Source: Aureibaculum flavum (GTDB lineage Bacteria; Bacteroidota; Bacteroidia; Flavobacteriales; Flavobacteriaceae). Taken from it: 64,000 nucleotides of DNA. A model generated the notes under the pieces. The model saw only the letters and a list, made by a program, of their open reading frames with translations, made no database searches and was not told the origin of the DNA. Below, piece after piece: positions 26,442 through 34,985 of this stretch. Position numbers and translations under genes: made by a program. How positions within the stretch are numbered: position 1 is the first letter of the stretch; every line of letters starts with the position of its first letter. The DNA is taken from assembly GCF_016406085.1 (NCBI RefSeq), contig NZ_JAEHFJ010000007.1:124001-188000 (forward strand), in the 5' to 3' direction.

Positions 26442-28226
26442 ATGAATATTCAAGAAACCATAAACAAAGCGATTAGAGCTGGATTGCAAGAGATTTATAA
26501 TGTTGACATTGAAAATGTTGAGTTTCAAGCTACTCGAAAAGATTTTGAAGGAGATATAACTGTAGTGGTTTTTCCGTTTTTAAAAGTAATTAAAGGCAAC
26601 CCTGTTGAAATAGGTACAAAGTTAGGTATGTATCTTACTGATAATGTTACTGAAATCACAAAATTCAATGTGGTTAAAGGTTTTTTAAATCTAGTATTGA
26701 GTGATGCTTATTTTATTGAAAACTTTGAGAAGAGCTATCAAATAGATAATTTTGGAATTAAAGAACCTGAGTCAGGTGAGAAATCGGTAATGGTTGAATA
26801 TTCTTCGCCAAACACAAACAAACCATTGCACTTAGGTCATATCCGAAATAATTTATTGGGTTATTCAGTTGCTGAAATTATAAAAGCATCGGGTAAAAAA
26901 GTATATAAAACGCAGATAATTAATGACCGTGGTATTCATATTTGTAAAAGTATGTTGGCTTGGCAAAAATGGGGAAATGGAGAAACACCAGATAGTACAA
27001 GCCTAAAAGGTGATAAGTTGGTGGGTAATTATTATGTGAAATTTGATCAAGAATACAAAAAAGAGATTCTCGATTTAGTTTCTAAAGGGTACGCTGAAGA
27101 TGATGCTAAAAAACAAGCTCCATTACTTCTAGAAGCTCAAGAAATGCTTCAAAAATGGGAAGCTAGTGATAAAGACGTTGTTGATTTATGGAAAGAAATG
27201 AATCAATGGGTTTATGACGGTTTCGAACAAACTTACAAAGCTCTTGGTGTTGATTTTGATAAGAATTATTATGAAAGTGATACCTATTTATTAGGTAAAG
27301 ATATTGTAGCAGAAGGCTTACAAAAAGGTATCTTTTATAAAAAGGATGACGGATCCGTTTGGATAGATTTAACAGATGATGGTCTAGATGAGAAAATAGT
27401 TTTGCGTTCTGATGGTACAGCGGTGTATATGACACAAGATATTGGAACGGCAATACAACGAATTAAAGATTACCCAGATGTTGGAGGGTTGGTTTATACC
27501 GTGGGTAACGAGCAAGATTACCATTTTAAAGTACTTTTTTTGATACTTAAAAAATTAGGGTTTGATTGGGCAAAAAATCTTTACCATTTGAGTTATGGTA
27601 TGGTTGATTTACCTTCAGGAAAAATGAAATCGCGTGAAGGAACGGTGGTTGATGCTGATGATTTACTGCTGGATATGACCAATACGGCTAAAGAAATTTC
27701 TGAAGATCTAGGAAAACTAGAAGGGTATACCGATGGAGAAAAAGCAAGCTTATTTAAAACCATTGGATTAGGAGCTTTAAAATACCATATTCTAAAAGTT
27801 GATCCTAAAAAGCGAATCCTTTTTGATCCTAAAGAGTCTATAGATTTTCAAGGAAATACAGGGCCTTTTATTCAGTATACGTATGCAAGAATACAATCTA
27901 TACTGCGAAAAGCAGATTTTGATTTTGCTGTAGTATCAAATGGAAATGAAACCGTTTTAGAAGATAAAGAAAAATCAGTCTTAAAACAGTTGGCTTTATT
28001 TCCAGAGGTTGTACAACAAGCCGCTGAAAATTATAGTCCTGCTGTTATCGCAAATTATACCTACGACTTGGTTAAAGAATACAATTCTTTCTATCAAAGT
28101 ATTCCTATTTTAGCTGCCGAAGACGAGCAAGAAAAGATATTTAGAGTACAGTTATCCAAAAAAACAAGTGAAGTTATAAAGAGTGCATTTGATATGTTAG
28201 GGATTGAGGTGCCTGAGAGAATGTAG
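26442..28226 (+). CDS. argS: Arginyl-tRNA synthetase
   Basis: Class I aminoacyl-tRNA synthetase charging tRNA-Arg. The start at 26442 (MNIQETINKAIRAGLQ) gives 594 residues; the in-frame TTG three bases earlier is unlikely. N-terminal tRNA-binding domain, then SSPNTNKPLHLGHIRNNLLG (HIGH-like motif), INDRGIHICKSMLAWQKWG, GKMKSREGTVVDADDLL (KMSKS-like), and the anticodon-binding DALR domain near the C-terminus (VIANYTYDLVKEYNSFYQ). It is followed 12 bases later by a HAD phosphatase. Confidence 0.97.
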   Translation: MNIQETINKAIRAGLQEIYNVDIENVEFQATRKDFEGDITVVVFPFLKVIKGNPVEIGTKLGMYLTDNVTEITKFNVVKGFLNLVLSDAYFIENFEKSYQIDNFGIKEPESGEKSVMVEYSSPNTNKPLHLGHIRNNLLGYSVAEIIKASGKKVYKTQIINDRGIHICKSMLAWQKWGNGETPDSTSLKGDKLVGNYYVKFDQEYKKEILDLVSKGYAEDDAKKQAPLLLEAQEMLQKWEASDKDVVDLWKEMNQWVYDGFEQTYKALGVDFDKNYYESDTYLLGKDIVAEGLQKGIFYKKDDGSVWIDLTDDGLDEKIVLRSDGTAVYMTQDIGTAIQRIKDYPDVGGLVYTVGNEQDYHFKVLFLILKKLGFDWAKNLYHLSYGMVDLPSGKMKSREGTVVDADDLLLDMTNTAKEISEDLGKLEGYTDGEKASLFKTIGLGALKYHILKVDPKKRILFDPKESIDFQGNTGPFIQYTYARIQSILRKADFDFAVVSNGNETVLEDKEKSVLKQLALFPEVVQQAAENYSPAVIANYTYDLVKEYNSFYQSIPILAAEDEQEKIFRVQLSKKTSEVIKSAFDMLGIEVPERM

Positions 28227-28238
28227 TAAAATAATTAT

Positions 28239-29042
28239 ATGAATATACAACTAATTTGTTCTGATATTGACGGAACACTTTTAAATAAAGATAGAGAACT
28301 CTCAATGGCAACAATTGAGCAGATAAAAAGATTATCTCATATTCCTTTTATACTAATTTCTTCTAGAATGCCAAAGGCAATGACGCATTTGCAAGATCAA
28401 TTGGGGATTGAAAATTTAGCTCTAATTGCATATAATGGCGGCTTGGTTTTAGAAAATGAAACGGTTGTAGATTCTACCGAAATATCTACCAGCATTATCG
28501 ACAAATTGCATAAAACAATTTTGAACACTGAATTACATTTTAGCTTGTATCATGCCAATGAATGGTATGTGCCTGAGTTAGATTATTGGGCAAAAAGAGA
28601 GGCTAATAATACAAAGGTTAATCCTGATATTCAGGCTATTGATGTAACTATTGCGAACTGGAAAAAGGAAGAAAAAGGAGCTCATAAAATCATGATAATG
28701 GGCGATGCTGAAGATATTGATCGTGTGGTTGAGATTATAAAAGACCAATTTGATTCAGAAATCATTGGGTATCGATCAAAAGATACCTATTTAGAAATTG
28801 CTCCTAAATCCATTTCTAAAAAGACTGCCATTGAGGTTTTATTAAATAGTCATTATCCCAAATTAGCATTAGAAAATGTGGTTGCTTTTGGTGATAATTA
28901 TAATGATATTGAAATGCTAAAAGCCGTTGGTGTTGGTGTCGCTGTTTCTAATGCTATAGATGAGGTGCTAGCTATAAGTAATGAAATTACAGACACCAAT
29001 AAGAACGATGGTGTGGCTAAATATTTGAGAGATTTTTTATAG
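28239..29042 (+). CDS. Cof-type HAD-superfamily phosphatase
   Basis: 267 residues. Motif I is ICSDIDGTLLNKD (DxD nucleophile), motif II is FILISSRMP, Lys lies in ISKKTAIEVLL, and motif IV is VVAFGDNYNDIEMLKAVGVG. A type IIB cap lies between. Such enzymes dephosphorylate sugar phosphates, FMN or other small metabolites; substrate unknown. Probably co-transcribed with argS (12-base gap). Confidence 0.9.
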   Translation: MNIQLICSDIDGTLLNKDRELSMATIEQIKRLSHIPFILISSRMPKAMTHLQDQLGIENLALIAYNGGLVLENETVVDSTEISTSIIDKLHKTILNTELHFSLYHANEWYVPELDYWAKREANNTKVNPDIQAIDVTIANWKKEEKGAHKIMIMGDAEDIDRVVEIIKDQFDSEIIGYRSKDTYLEIAPKSISKKTAIEVLLNSHYPKLALENVVAFGDNYNDIEMLKAVGVGVAVSNAIDEVLAISNEITDTNKNDGVAKYLRDFL

Positions 29043-29158
29043 AATTTTTGAGGGATTAAAATACAGCGTAGCGTGATTTTTATTTTGGAATATCTTTAAA
29101 AAAAATCGTCGAGTGTAAACATTACTCGTACTTGGTAATCCATCAATTATATAAACCT

Positions 29159-29166
29159 TATCTTTG
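29159..29166 (+). promoter_or_regulatory. Bacteroidota -7 element for the RhlE-type helicase
   Basis: TATCTTTG followed by CGAAC, 18 bases before the ATG at 29184. Confidence 0.65.
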
Positions 29167-29183
29167 CGAACTTATAAAAAACT

Positions 29184-30470
29184 ATGACATTTAAAGACTT
29201 AGGCATTGTTGAGCCGATATTAAAAGCCTTAAACGAAAAAGGCTATACAAACCCAACACCAATTCAAGAACAAGCAATACCCATTTTATTAAAAGGTAAA
29301 GACCTTATGGGCTGTGCCCAAACCGGTACCGGTAAAACGGCCGCCTTTGCCATTCCTATTATACAGCATATTTATAATAACAATCAAAACGGTAGAGATT
29401 CTAAAAAAATTAAAGCCCTAGTAGTTACACCTACACGTGAGTTAGCCATTCAAATTTTTGACAACTTTAAAATCTACGGTAAAAATACAGGCATAAAATG
29501 CAACGTTATTTTTGGCGGTGTAAAGCAACATGCTCAAACAGCAGCTCTTCGACAAGGAGTTGATGTTCTTGTGGCAACACCAGGTAGATTATTAGATTTG
29601 ATGAACCAAGGTTTTATCAGCTTAAGAGATATTGAGTATTTTGTATTAGATGAGGCGGATCAGATGTTGGACATGGGGTTTATACACGATATTAAAAAAA
29701 TATTAGCCAAATTACCTCAAAAAAGACAGTCACTTTTCTTTTCAGCGACAATGCCTAAAAGTATTGTAGAATTATCTAGAAAAATATTGGGTAATTTTGA
29801 TACAGTGACAATAAAACCAGAACAAGCTACTGCCGAAAAAGTGGAACAAGCTATTTATTTTGTCCACAAAAAAGCAAAAATAAAACTATTAATTCATTTA
29901 TTAGAAACGCAATCTATAAACTCTACATTGGTGTTTTCTAGAACAAAGCACGGAGCAAATAAAATTGTGAAATTACTTGAAAAATCGGGAATTAATGCTG
30001 CGGCTATCCATGGTAATAAATCACAGGGAGCAAGAGTTAAAGCTTTAGAAGGTTTTAAAGATGGTAAAATAAAAGTATTAGTTGCAACTGATATTGCAGC
30101 ACGGGGTATTGATATCGATGAATTAGCATTGGTTGTAAATTATGATTTACCAAATATTGCAGAAACATATGTACACAGAATTGGTAGAACAGGCCGTGCA
30201 AAAGCAAGTGGAATTGCAGTTTCATTTTGTGATCAAGAAGAAAGAGCTTATTTACGTGATATTGAAAAATTAATCAAGCAAAAAATTCCTGTTATTTCAG
30301 AACATCCTTTTATTAATTTTAAAGATGATAATCCAGGAAGTGACGAAAAGCCAAGAAGACAGTCTAGGTCTAATAACTCATCTAATAGGGATAGTAGAAA
30401 TGGGAATAAGATCAAGAAAAATCCTAATAAAAAACGTCGTGAATCTAACTCTAATTCTAGAAATAGATAA
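29184..30470 (+). CDS. DEAD-box RNA helicase, RhlE-like
   Basis: 428 residues. Q motif NPTPIQEQAIPI, motif I AQTGTGKTAAFAIP, PTRELAIQI, TPGRLLDLM, DEAD in FVLDEADQMLDMGF, SAT in FFSATMPKS, ATDIAARGIDIDEL and HRIGRTGRAK. After the core (about residue 375) the tail is short, basic and Ser/Asn/Arg-rich, without a folded RNA-binding domain, as in RhlE. It probably helps ribosome assembly and mRNA turnover. It is distinct from the partial helicase at the window start. Confidence 0.94.
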   Translation: MTFKDLGIVEPILKALNEKGYTNPTPIQEQAIPILLKGKDLMGCAQTGTGKTAAFAIPIIQHIYNNNQNGRDSKKIKALVVTPTRELAIQIFDNFKIYGKNTGIKCNVIFGGVKQHAQTAALRQGVDVLVATPGRLLDLMNQGFISLRDIEYFVLDEADQMLDMGFIHDIKKILAKLPQKRQSLFFSATMPKSIVELSRKILGNFDTVTIKPEQATAEKVEQAIYFVHKKAKIKLLIHLLETQSINSTLVFSRTKHGANKIVKLLEKSGINAAAIHGNKSQGARVKALEGFKDGKIKVLVATDIAARGIDIDELALVVNYDLPNIAETYVHRIGRTGRAKASGIAVSFCDQEERAYLRDIEKLIKQKIPVISEHPFINFKDDNPGSDEKPRRQSRSNNSSNRDSRNGNKIKKNPNKKRRESNSNSRNR

Positions 30471-30486
30471 AGCTTTTAAATAGATT

Positions 30487-30969
30487 ATGATACTGTTTGA
30501 TTTTAATGAAAATACCGACATATCTCTTTGGACAGTTACCAATGATGCTGTTATGGGAGGTAAATCGAATGGTGAATTTTTACTCGACAAAGAAGGTAAT
30601 GCGGTTTATAAAGGCGAGGTGTCTTTGGAAAATAATGGCGGATTTTCTTCAGTCAAATCTACTTTTGAACCAAAAAATATTGCGAATTATAATACTTTTG
30701 TTTTAAAGGTTAAAGGAGATGGTAAAACATATCATTTTAGAATAAAATCAGATATATCTCAACGTCATTCTTATATCCATAAATTTGAGACTACAGGTGA
30801 ATGGCAAACTATAGAAATTCCTATGGCTGATTTATATCCAGTATTTAGAGGTAGAAAGCTGGATATACCTAATTTTTCAGATAAAATTTTGGTGTCAATA
30901 ATATTTCTTATTGGCAATAAGAAAAATGAATTTTTTCAATTAAAAATAGCAAGTATTGATATAAAATAA
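30487..30969 (+). CDS. CIA30 (NDUFAF1)-like protein
   Basis: 160 residues, no signal peptide. Contains WTVTNDAVMGGKSNGEF, VSLENNGGFSSVKS, FVLKVKGDGKTYHFRIKSD and FVSIIF-like strands (ILVSIIFLIGNK), the beta-sandwich pattern of the CIA30 family, which in mitochondria includes a complex I assembly factor. Bacterial roles are not settled. It follows the helicase by 16 bases and may be co-transcribed. Confidence 0.85.
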   Translation: MILFDFNENTDISLWTVTNDAVMGGKSNGEFLLDKEGNAVYKGEVSLENNGGFSSVKSTFEPKNIANYNTFVLKVKGDGKTYHFRIKSDISQRHSYIHKFETTGEWQTIEIPMADLYPVFRGRKLDIPNFSDKILVSIIFLIGNKKNEFFQLKIASIDIK

Positions 30970-30990
30970 TTAGTTATATTTAACCTAATG

Positions 30991-31022
30991 TAAAGCTAAA
31001 ATCAAAATAATTTTAAGCTTTA
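30991..31022 (+). terminator. Possible weak terminator after the CIA30 gene
   Basis: TAAAGCT (30991-30997) and AGCTTTA (31016-31022) form a stem that can extend through AAAAT/ATTTT with one bulge, followed by a T-rich run. It is AT-rich and so of uncertain strength. Confidence 0.4.
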
Positions 31023-31052
31023 TATTTTATTAATTATTTTAGAAGTCCGTAT

Positions 31053-31736
31053 ATGAAACCAACTATATTTTTACTACTCATGTTTTCATTTCTTTCAAAT
31101 AATAAAGTATCTGCTCAAGATTGGCCTAACCTTAATAAATTCAAAATAGACAACGCACGTATAGCAAAAGAAGCGATTGATCAAAACCGTATTGTGTTTA
31201 TGGGAAATTCTATTACGGAAGGGTGGCTGAAATTAGATACTGCTTTTTTTGACAATAAAAATTATATAAACAGAGGGATAAGTGGGCAAACCACACCCCA
31301 AATGTTACTAAGATTTAGGGCTGATGTAATTAATTTGAAACCTAAAGTTGTGGTAATTCTTGCGGGTACAAATGATATTGCTGGCAATACTGGACCAATG
31401 AGTTTCGATATGATTATGGATAATATGAAGTCTATGTGTGAGTTGGCAAAAGCTAATGCTATCAACGTTGTATTATCTTCGGTACTTCCTGCCTATGATT
31501 ATCCTTGGCGTAAAGGATTAAATCCGAATGAAAAAATTCCCGAATTAAATAAACTATTAAAAGCATATGCTGATGAAAATGAAATGGTTTATTTAGATTA
31601 TTTCTCAGCTATGGTTGATAATGATAATGGTATGAAAAAAATATATACTGAAGATGGTGTACACCCCAATAAAGAAGGCTACCAAGTTATGGGACCTCTT
31701 GTTGAATCGGCCATTTTAAGAGCTTTGAAAAATTAA
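31053..31736 (+). CDS. Exported SGNH/GDSL-family esterase
   Basis: 227 residues with a signal peptide ending VSAQ. Block I FMGNSITEGW (nucleophile Ser), block II RGISGQTTPQM, block III LAGTNDIAGN (Asn) and block V EDGVHPNKEGY (Asp/His) are complete. This is the acetylhydrolase type related to PAF-AH gamma, often removing acetyl groups from carbohydrates. It lies next to hexosaminidase and chitinase genes, so a part in glycan deacetylation is plausible but inferred. Confidence 0.9.
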   Translation: MKPTIFLLLMFSFLSNNKVSAQDWPNLNKFKIDNARIAKEAIDQNRIVFMGNSITEGWLKLDTAFFDNKNYINRGISGQTTPQMLLRFRADVINLKPKVVVILAGTNDIAGNTGPMSFDMIMDNMKSMCELAKANAINVVLSSVLPAYDYPWRKGLNPNEKIPELNKLLKAYADENEMVYLDYFSAMVDNDNGMKKIYTEDGVHPNKEGYQVMGPLVESAILRALKN

Positions 31737-31755
31737 ATTACAGCTTTTTATTTTC

Positions 31756-31878
31756 ATGATTGTTGTAATTCTAAGTCCTTCAGAATCACCTCAAAATGAA
31801 GCTACCATTACTACTTTATTCCCAATTGTAATAAATTTAGTGGTTATTCATTTTAAAAGATACCGTTTCCTTAGCTAG
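31756..31878 (+). pseudogene. Relic of a thiamine-phosphate-synthase-like (ThiE) N-terminus
   Basis: A 40-codon frame whose start (MIVVILSPSESPQNEATITT) resembles, from memory, the N-terminus of the short ThiE-like proteins of Flavobacteriaceae, which begin with a similar ISPSE..xNE pattern and then an FHxRKP segment. Here VVIHFKRYRF stands near that position and a stop follows. No further ThiE core is found before the hexosaminidase gene. It reads as a truncated relic; a chance frame or small gene is possible. Confidence 0.35.
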
Positions 31879-31948
31879 ATTGGTTATTCAGCTAAATAAT
31901 TAATAATAATAAATTATAATGATTATTTTTATCGCTTAATCAATCATT

Positions 31949-33553
31949 ATGAAAATTAAAGCATTCTATCCTCATTTATTCGCTATTTGCATTGGTGTTA
32001 TTAGTTTAACTTCATGCGAAACCATCGTCAAAAAAACTGCTGTTCCTAAAAATTTAGCTGAGCAACAAGTGATTCCAAAACCTATCAATGTAAAGGCCAC
32101 TGGTAGTTCATTTGAAATAAATAGCAATACTTCTATTCAGTATCAGTCTGACGAATTACAACCTATTGCAACGTATCTTGCTGAAATATTACGTCCTGCT
32201 ACTGGATTTGAAATTCCAGTAAAAATAATGGATTCAAAACCATCCTCTGATCATATATTTTTAACGTTAACCGATAGTGTTTCTTCTGTAGAAGGTTATC
32301 AGTTGGAGACAAAAGAAAACGGTATCGTAATCAAGGCAAATAAACCTGCGGGTTTGTTTTATGGTGTACAAACGTTGCGACAATTATTACCGGCAAGTAT
32401 TGAAAAAGGCACTAAAGTATCTGACACCTTGTTAGTGGCTACAGGAATAATTACAGATAGTCCATCATATGGTTATCGTGGTGCAATGCTCGATGTATCT
32501 CGTCACTTTTTTGGAGTAGATGATGTGAAAAGAGTAATTGATTTACTTTCAATTTATAAAATGAATAGGTTGCATTTGCACCTTTCTGACGATCAAGGTT
32601 GGCGTATAGAAATAAAATCATGGCCAAACTTAACCACACACGGAGGAAGTTCAGAAGTAGGAGGTGGAGAAGGTGGATTTTACACGCAAGAGCAATATAA
32701 AGACATTGTTAAATACGCTCAAGATCGTTTTATAACTATTGTTCCAGAAATAGATATGCCAGGGCATACAAACGCAGCCTTAGCTTCTTACCCAGAATTA
32801 AATTGTAATGGAAAAGCACCAGAATTATACCACGGAACAAAAGTTGGTTTTAGTACATTTTGTATTGATAAAGAGATTACCTATAAATTTATTGATGATG
32901 TATTTGGTGAATTAGCAGCTATGACTCCCGGAGAATATATACATATTGGTGGAGACGAATCTCACGTTACTCCTATAAAGGATTATATTCGTTTTATTAA
33001 TAGAGCTCAGAAAATTGTTGAAAAGCATGGAAAAAAAGTTGTGGGTTGGGATGAAATTGCACATGCTACATTATTGCCAAATACTGTGGTACAATATTGG
33101 TCAAAAGGCGAAAATGCTATCAAAGGTATTGAGCAAGGAGCGAAAGTATTGATGTCTCCAGCAACAAAGGCATATTTAGATATGCAATATGATTCTATTA
33201 CTCCAATTGGACTACACTGGGCCGCTTATATAGAGGTTGATGAAGCTTATAATTGGGATTTAGCCACTTTTGAGGAAGGGATTTCGAAAGAAAATATAAT
33301 AGGTATAGATGCTCCTTTGTGGACTGAAACTGTTGAGACCATGGACGATATTGAGTATTTGGTCTTTCCTAGAGTTATGGGGCTAGCAGAAATAGGATGG
33401 ACGCCAGCGTCTCAAAGAAGTTGGGATGAGTACAAAGTGAGACTGGGTAAGCATAAGGATAGGTTGGACGCTTTAGATATAAATTATTATCCTTCTACTC
33501 GTGTACCATGGGAATCTTTACTTAGTAGCAACGATAGTCTTGTAAAAAAATAA
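31949..33553 (+). CDS. GH20 beta-N-acetylhexosaminidase, lipoprotein
   Basis: Releases terminal N-acetylglucosamine from chito-oligosaccharides. 534 residues with lipobox VISLTSC. GH20b N-terminal domain (about 40-165), then the catalytic barrel with GYRGAMLDVSRHFFGVDDVK, MNRLHLHLSDDQGWRIEIK, EIDMPGHTNAALASYPELN and the catalytic Asp-Glu pair in YIHIGGDESH. The C-terminal VMGLAEIGWTP closes the site. It is followed by a GH18 chitinase, giving a two-step chitin degradation pair on the cell surface. A hairpin at 33594-33643 separates the two. Confidence 0.95.
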   Translation: MKIKAFYPHLFAICIGVISLTSCETIVKKTAVPKNLAEQQVIPKPINVKATGSSFEINSNTSIQYQSDELQPIATYLAEILRPATGFEIPVKIMDSKPSSDHIFLTLTDSVSSVEGYQLETKENGIVIKANKPAGLFYGVQTLRQLLPASIEKGTKVSDTLLVATGIITDSPSYGYRGAMLDVSRHFFGVDDVKRVIDLLSIYKMNRLHLHLSDDQGWRIEIKSWPNLTTHGGSSEVGGGEGGFYTQEQYKDIVKYAQDRFITIVPEIDMPGHTNAALASYPELNCNGKAPELYHGTKVGFSTFCIDKEITYKFIDDVFGELAAMTPGEYIHIGGDESHVTPIKDYIRFINRAQKIVEKHGKKVVGWDEIAHATLLPNTVVQYWSKGENAIKGIEQGAKVLMSPATKAYLDMQYDSITPIGLHWAAYIEVDEAYNWDLATFEEGISKENIIGIDAPLWTETVETMDDIEYLVFPRVMGLAEIGWTPASQRSWDEYKVRLGKHKDRLDALDINYYPSTRVPWESLLSSNDSLVKK

Positions 33554-33593
33554 GAACAATAGGGTTCTCATTACATTCTAAACTTTAAAACAT

Positions 33594-33643
33594 AAAAGTG
33601 CAAGGCTTATTTTAATCAATTTGTCTTGCACTTTTTATTTTTT
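33594..33643 (+). terminator. Terminator-like hairpin between the GH20 and GH18 genes
   Basis: AAAAGTGCAAG (33594-33604) pairs perfectly with CTTGCACTTTT (33625-33635), followed by a T-rich run. The 20-base loop is larger than usual, so partial read-through into the chitinase gene is possible. Confidence 0.68.
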
Positions 33644-33664
33644 ACCAAATCAAATTTATTGGAT

Positions 33665-34789
33665 ATGAACTACCTTTTAAAATATCTTTTTCTCAGTTTT
33701 TTATGTTTTAGTTGTTCCAAAACCAATAAAAAAGAAGAAGTAAAAAATGTTGATAATAATGATTATAAAGTAATAGCATATGTTCAAGGTTATCAAGATA
33801 ATTGGGGTGAAAATTTAGAAAAAGCAAGACAGATAACACATATTAATTATGCTTTTGCCAACATAAAAAATGGTAAAGTTATTGAAGGTTATAGTGTAGA
33901 TACGGAAGCATTAAAAAAACTAAATGCATTAAAGTCAATAAACCCCAATTTAAAAATATTGATTTCTATTGGCGGATGGTCTTGGTCTAAAAATTTTTCA
34001 GATATCGCACTAACGGAACAATCAAGAGAAATTTTCGCAAATAGTGCCATTGATTTTATGAAAAAGCACAAGATTGATGGTATTGATTTAGATTGGGAAT
34101 ATCCAGGACAGAATGGTGATAACAATACATTTAGACCTGAAGACAAGGAAAATTTCACAGCTTTACTAAAACGAATTCGAGAAAAATTAGAAGCTATAAA
34201 ACCAGAACATTATTTATTGACTATTGCTACAGGAGCAAATCAAGCGTATTTAGACCATACAGATATGGCAAAAGCTCATCAATACTTAGATTTTATAAAT
34301 ATAATGACTTATGACTATTATACTGGTGGGTCAAATAGTACTGGTCATCATTCAAACTTGTTTTCTTCGTCATTAAATCCTAATGGAGTTAGTTCTGCGA
34401 AAGCTGTAGAAGAACATGTAAACGCAGGAATTCCAATAGAGAAATTAGTGCTAGGAGTGCCCTTTTATGGGAGATGGTGGAAAGGAGTAAATGCAGAAAA
34501 TAATGGATTATATCAAGACTCTTCGGGCAAAAGAGGAAGTTACAACTTCAAGGAAATTGAAGAAAATTACATTGATAAAAACGGATTTGTAGCTCTTTGG
34601 GATGATGAAGCAAAAGCTCCTTACTTATGGAATGCTAAAGAAAATCAATTTGTAACTTATGAAAATTCCAAATCACTAAAGTTTAAAATTAATTATATCA
34701 AAGATAAAAAAATGGGTGGTGTCATGTTTTGGCAATTTAACCAAGATAGTGGTACGTTGCTAAACACTATTTCAGGTAACTTAAAGTAA
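33665..34789 (+). CDS. GH18 chitinase, lipoprotein
   Basis: Endo-acting chitinase. The start at 33665 (MNYLLKYLFLSFLCFSCSK) gives 374 residues and a proper lipobox (LCFSC); the longer frame from 33626 would begin inside the terminator hairpin. The catalytic DxxDxDxE is DGIDLDWEYPG, with strand ILISIGGWSW before it, NIMTYDYYTGG after it and GGVMFWQFNQDSG at the end. All catalytic residues are intact. It works with the upstream GH20 enzyme to degrade chitin to N-acetylglucosamine. Confidence 0.94.
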   Translation: MNYLLKYLFLSFLCFSCSKTNKKEEVKNVDNNDYKVIAYVQGYQDNWGENLEKARQITHINYAFANIKNGKVIEGYSVDTEALKKLNALKSINPNLKILISIGGWSWSKNFSDIALTEQSREIFANSAIDFMKKHKIDGIDLDWEYPGQNGDNNTFRPEDKENFTALLKRIREKLEAIKPEHYLLTIATGANQAYLDHTDMAKAHQYLDFINIMTYDYYTGGSNSTGHHSNLFSSSLNPNGVSSAKAVEEHVNAGIPIEKLVLGVPFYGRWWKGVNAENNGLYQDSSGKRGSYNFKEIEENYIDKNGFVALWDDEAKAPYLWNAKENQFVTYENSKSLKFKINYIKDKKMGGVMFWQFNQDSGTLLNTISGNLK

Positions 34790-34957
34790 CTTAAGTGTTT
34801 AATTGTTTTATTCACGAGCAAGTAAGTGTAATCTTATTGTAACGTAATATAGCCTATCTCAGTTTTCTCAATATCTTTGGTAAATTAGTTTAGAAACTAC
34901 TGACTTATTTATCATCATTCTATTGCCGTATTTTCATTTCAACTAATCATATTTACC

Positions 34958-34965
34958 TATATTTG
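34958..34965 (+). promoter_or_regulatory. Bacteroidota -7 element for the BtuB-like receptor
   Basis: TATATTTG followed by TCGCC, 21 bases before the ATG at 34986. Confidence 0.6.
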
Positions 34966-34985
34966 TCGCCACCAAAAAAAATAGG

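Noticed and set aside
27163-27453. 96-codon frame antisense to argS
   Set aside because: Wholly inside argS, with His/Tyr/Leu-rich composition typical of an antisense shadow.
34790-34985. Cobalamin riboswitch before the BtuB-like receptor
   Set aside because: No B12-box-like sequence or long structured leader is visible; only a TAnnTTTG promoter is found.
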